Source: Nitrospira sp. | Lineage (GTDB): Bacteria > Nitrospirota > Nitrospiria > Nitrospirales > Nitrospiraceae | Direction of reading: 5' to 3' | NCBI GenBank assembly: GCA_024998625.1 | Contig: JACOEL010000029.1 | Span: 1 to 35,751, forward strand | Length of the DNA stretch: 35,751 bases | Shown here: positions 32,864 to 35,751 of the stretch, one piece after another | Numbering within the stretch: the first letter of the stretch is position 1 | How the letters are laid out: every line of letters starts with the position of its first letter | The notes under the pieces: model-generated | What the model saw: only the letters and a program-made list of their open reading frames with translations | Database searches by the model: none | Told to the model about the DNA's origin: nothing | Made by a program: the position numbers and the translations under genes

Positions 32864-33742
32864 ATGAATATGCTGGTTGGTCGAAAGGCACGGACATGGG
32901 TGTTGGGGCTGGCATTACTGGTAGGGGTTGGGGGTGAGGCGCTCGGCGAGGCGCAAGCCGGGACGACAGACGACCTGATGGATACGACCAAACACCCCGT
33001 GTCGGTCACCATGGCGATGCAAGCCGACAGTTTCTTCGGGTTTAATCCCTCCATCTACGGGACGTACGGATTGACCGACAACATCGCCCTGGCCTTCAAC
33101 TTTACCTATTGGACCATGATCAACGGCGTGGGTGTGCACGACAACGCGCCCTGGCTTGAAACTGATATGGGCTTGAATTTTACCTTCCTGGAAAAGCGGT
33201 TATCCGTCACTCCTATGATTGGGTTTGTCCATGGGCAATTGCTCTCTTCTCGCGGCGGCTTCTTTCCCAACGGCGGTGGGAGTGTGAACGAGCGAACGAC
33301 GGCGTTTGAAGGCGTCGTTCCCAACATTATCGCGAATTACACAGACGATCGCTTCGAAGGCGAGTTCTATCTGGGCTACTACAAGGCCATCCGGAGTGAA
33401 GGGGGCAGCGGAGGCGGCGGTGCGACCGGTTGCAGCGGACTCGTCGACACGAATTGCTTGGGCACCAGTCAGACCGGTGGTCGAGGGACCTGGGACTTCC
33501 TGCATTATTGGGTAAGTGCTGGAATGCGTGTGAACAGCATGTGGTCCCTCGGGGCCCACTACGAGCATTTGTTGACGACGAGAGACAGCAGCGCCCCCGG
33601 GGCGGCTCAGGACTACTATCGCTGGATCGGACCGTACGTCGAAATGAAATTGCCGGGGAACATGGCCTTCCGGTTCACGGCGGGTAAGGACCTGACGGAC
33701 AATCAGGATTTCTATAAGTTGAAGTTCACGAAGACGTTTTAG
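32864..33742 (+). CDS. Outer-membrane beta-barrel protein of unknown function, amtB-linked
   Basis: The 292-residue product has a signal peptide (VLGLALLVGVGGEALGEAQA) and then alternating beta-strand patterns (IALAFNFTYWTMING; MGLNFTFLEKRLSVTPMIGF; FEGEFYLGYYKAI). It ends KLKFTKTF; a C-terminal Phe is the classic barrel-assembly signal. A Gly-rich loop (GGSGGGGATGCSG) is present. GGAGG precedes the ATG. Barrel proteins next to amtB are seen in other bacteria, and a role in passage of small nitrogen compounds across the outer membrane is a guess. Family not securely identified. Confidence 0.8.
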   Translation: MNMLVGRKARTWVLGLALLVGVGGEALGEAQAGTTDDLMDTTKHPVSVTMAMQADSFFGFNPSIYGTYGLTDNIALAFNFTYWTMINGVGVHDNAPWLETDMGLNFTFLEKRLSVTPMIGFVHGQLLSSRGGFFPNGGGSVNERTTAFEGVVPNIIANYTDDRFEGEFYLGYYKAIRSEGGSGGGGATGCSGLVDTNCLGTSQTGGRGTWDFLHYWVSAGMRVNSMWSLGAHYEHLLTTRDSSAPGAAQDYYRWIGPYVEMKLPGNMAFRFTAGKDLTDNQDFYKLKFTKTF

Positions 33743-33753
33743 TCTCTCGCCTG

Positions 33754-33786
33754 GGCCTCCTCCTCTGCTCAGTCAGGGAGGAGGCC
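33754..33786 (+). promoter_or_regulatory. GC-rich hairpin between the barrel gene and amtB
   Basis: GGCCTCCTCC (33754-33763) pairs perfectly with GGAGGAGGCC (33777-33786). Inside, CTG (33765-33767) can pair with CAG (33774-33776). There is no T-tract. The 3' arm contains an SD-like GGAGGAGG but lies 30 nt before amtB, which has its own AAGGAGG. It may be a partial terminator or processing site that sets the ratio of barrel to transporter mRNA. Confidence 0.45.
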
Positions 33787-33816
33787 GATCGGTGAGCGGC
33801 GCAGCCGAAGGAGGAT

Positions 33817-35148
33817 ATGGTGAAGAGATCGGCACAGCGGAAAACGGTCGTCGTGAGCGTCGCCGGGGTGTTGATTCTGCTGGCGGAGTCATGGGGGACT
33901 CAGGTCTGGGCGCAGAATACGCCGCTGAAGGTCGATACCGGTGATACGGCATGGGTCCTGGTGTCCTCGGCTTTTGTGCTGGCGATGCTCATGCCGGGAT
34001 TGGCGCTGTTTTACGGGGGCCTGGTACGGACCAAGAACGTACTCGGCACGATCATGCAAAGTGTCATGATCCTGAGCGTGGTGAGTCTGCTGTGGATCCT
34101 GTTCGGATACAGCCTGGCGTTCGGGCCGGATAGGGGCGGGGTGATCGGGGGCTTGGAATGGGTCGGGCTCAGTGGGGTGGGCAGTGAGCCGCACCCGGTC
34201 TATGGACCGACGATTCCCCACCAGGCCTTCATGTTGTTCCAATTGATGTTCGCCGCCATCGCACCGGCGTTGATCACCGGCGCGTTTGCCGAGCGGAAGC
34301 GGTTTACGGCGGTCGTCTTGTTTGCGGCCTTGTGGTCGGTGTTCGTCTATATCCCCCTGGCGCACTGGATCTGGGGCGGTGGCTGGCTGGCCAAGCTGGG
34401 GGCGTTGGATTTTGCAGGCGGTGCGGTGATCCATATCAGTTCCGGGGCGGCGGCCCTGGTCTGCGCCATCGTGCTGGGCAAGCGGCGAGGCTATGGGACC
34501 GACTATATGGCGCCCCACAATCTGCCGATGACGTTACTCGGAACCGGATTCCTCTGGTTCGGCTGGTTTGGGTTCAATGGAGGCAGCGCGCTCGGCGCCA
34601 ACGGGATCGCCGTCTCCGCGATTATCGCGACCCATGCAGCGGCGGCGATGGGGGCTATTGCCTGGTGCAGTGCCGAATGGGCGCATCGCGGCAAACCCAC
34701 GGTGCTCGGAGTCGCCAGCGGCGCGGTGGCAGGATTGGCGACCGTGACCCCGGCCGCCGGCTATATCGCACCCATGTCGGCCATTGCCATCGGTTTGGTC
34801 GCCGGCATAATGTGTTATGCCGCGATTGTCTGGAAGGGGCGATTCGGCTATGATGACTCGCTTGACGTCGTGGGAATCCATGGAGTCGGGGGGGTGATCG
34901 GAATTCTGGCTACGGGACTGTTTGCCAGCAAGGTCGTCAATCCGGGCGGCGCCGATGGATTGTTCTTCGGTAACCCCGGCCTCTTCGGCATCCAACTCCT
35001 AGTCGTGGCTGTCACGACGATCTTCACGATGGTCGGCACGTTCGTCATCCTCAAATTGGTGGATTCCATAACGGGGCTACGGGTGTCGTCTGAGGAAGAA
35101 GCGACCGGTTTGGACTTGAGCCAACATAACGAGCGGGCGTATTCGTGA
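33817..35148 (+). CDS. amtB: Ammonium transporter AmtB
   Basis: A trimeric inner-membrane ammonium channel. The 443-residue product has an N-terminal signal-like helix (VVVSVAGVLILLAESWGTQVWA) and then about eleven membrane segments. Pore residues are intact: D198 (GALDFAGGAVIH), the twin histidines H206 and H355 (VVGIHGVGG), and WFGWFGFNGGSALG for the periplasmic gate. It is Amt type rather than Rh type. AAGGAGG (33808-33814) is only 2 nt before ATG 33817 and 5 nt before the in-frame GTG 33820, so either could be used. It is followed by glnB, the normal partner that blocks the channel. Confidence 0.97.
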   Translation: MVKRSAQRKTVVVSVAGVLILLAESWGTQVWAQNTPLKVDTGDTAWVLVSSAFVLAMLMPGLALFYGGLVRTKNVLGTIMQSVMILSVVSLLWILFGYSLAFGPDRGGVIGGLEWVGLSGVGSEPHPVYGPTIPHQAFMLFQLMFAAIAPALITGAFAERKRFTAVVLFAALWSVFVYIPLAHWIWGGGWLAKLGALDFAGGAVIHISSGAAALVCAIVLGKRRGYGTDYMAPHNLPMTLLGTGFLWFGWFGFNGGSALGANGIAVSAIIATHAAAAMGAIAWCSAEWAHRGKPTVLGVASGAVAGLATVTPAAGYIAPMSAIAIGLVAGIMCYAAIVWKGRFGYDDSLDVVGIHGVGGVIGILATGLFASKVVNPGGADGLFFGNPGLFGIQLLVVAVTTIFTMVGTFVILKLVDSITGLRVSSEEEATGLDLSQHNERAYS

Positions 35149-35168
35149 AGCCAGCTCTGCGCAATCGG

Positions 35169-35594
<426 letters not shown>

Positions 35595-35596
35595 GT

Positions 35597-35751
35597 ATGT
35601 CGCACGCTGTGAATGCAGATGCTTATACGGCCCAGGACGCGGTTCCCGCCTCGGTATCTCAGCTGCTGGTCGAGCAGCGACAGGCGATCCGGCAACGGCT
35701 GCTCGCGGGCGCCTCTGGCGACGAGGTGGTCACGGCGACCACCGACATGGT
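35597..35751 (+). CDS. glnD: Probable PII uridylyltransferase GlnD, N-terminal fragment (partial)
   Basis: The frame opens at ATG 35597, two bases after the glnB stop, and runs out of the window after 51 codons. The segment SQLLVEQRQAIRQRLLAGASGDEVVTATTDMV resembles the poorly conserved N-terminal helix region of GlnD, which has a similar GASG-x-EVV stretch before the nucleotidyltransferase domain. The catalytic GxGGxGRxEL-type motif would lie outside the window. The position directly after glnB supports the call, but identity rests on a short region. Confidence 0.55.
   Translation, partial: MSHAVNADAYTAQDAVPASVSQLLVEQRQAIRQRLLAGASGDEVVTATTDM

Noticed and set aside
33764-33776. Six-base loop (CTCAGT) of the hairpin before amtB as a further ANTAR site
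   Set aside because: The loop lacks A at position 1 and G at position 4, and there is no paired second hairpin.

Overview
The window looks like a chromosomal core segment of a Nitrospira-type bacterium (phylum Nitrospirota). This is an inference from the gene content, the gene order and my recognition of the proteins; no 16S gene is present. Almost all genes are on the + strand and many overlap by 1-20 nt. No mobile element, tRNA, rRNA or CRISPR array was seen.

Layout. (1) 1-15.9 kb: the end of tuf, then the complete S10-spc-alpha ribosomal protein supercluster from rpsJ to rplQ. It includes secY, adk, map, infA, a 37-codon rpmJ and rpoA, and closes with a strong hairpin. (2) 16.0-21.0 kb: lptC-lptA-lptB-rpoN-hpf-rapZ, the classical rpoN neighbourhood combined with LPS transport. 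ptsN is absent and the HPF is the long form. (3) 21.0-26.4 kb: a consensus-like sigma70 promoter, a small MerR-like regulator and pilMNOPQ (type IV pilus alignment complex and secretin), closed by a long hairpin with a UACG loop. (4) 26.5-29.0 kb: aroB and a GAF-GAF-ANTAR protein, a predicted RNA-binding antitermination regulator. (5) 29.2-30.6 kb: two convergent lipoprotein genes. (6) 30.6 kb to the end: nadE (glutamine-dependent NAD synthetase), an outer-membrane barrel protein, amtB, glnB (PII) and the start of a probable glnD. This is a nitrogen-status module.

Main discovery. The leader upstream of nadE and the gap between nadE and the barrel gene/amtB both carry tandem hairpins with hexanucleotide loops that have A at position 1 and G at position 4. 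These are the published hallmarks of ANTAR-protein target RNAs (NasR, EutV, AmiR type). The motif GACAACGRCGTC occurs three times, twice in leader 1 and once in leader 2. In each leader the last hairpin shares bases with the 5' arm of a terminator-like hairpin, so the two are mutually exclusive. Leader 1 has an unmistakable terminator with eight Ts; the terminator in leader 2 is weaker. The GAF-GAF-ANTAR gene lies only about 2 kb upstream. I therefore propose a local circuit in which a GAF-sensing ANTAR protein controls transcription elongation into the NAD synthetase, ammonium transporter and PII genes, possibly at two serial checkpoints. The RNA motifs are read directly from the sequence; the regulatory link is inference.

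Other structured elements: a multi-helix RNA between amtB and glnB, a hairpin that would hide the lptC ribosome-binding site, and GC-rich hairpins without T-tracts after pilQ and before amtB.
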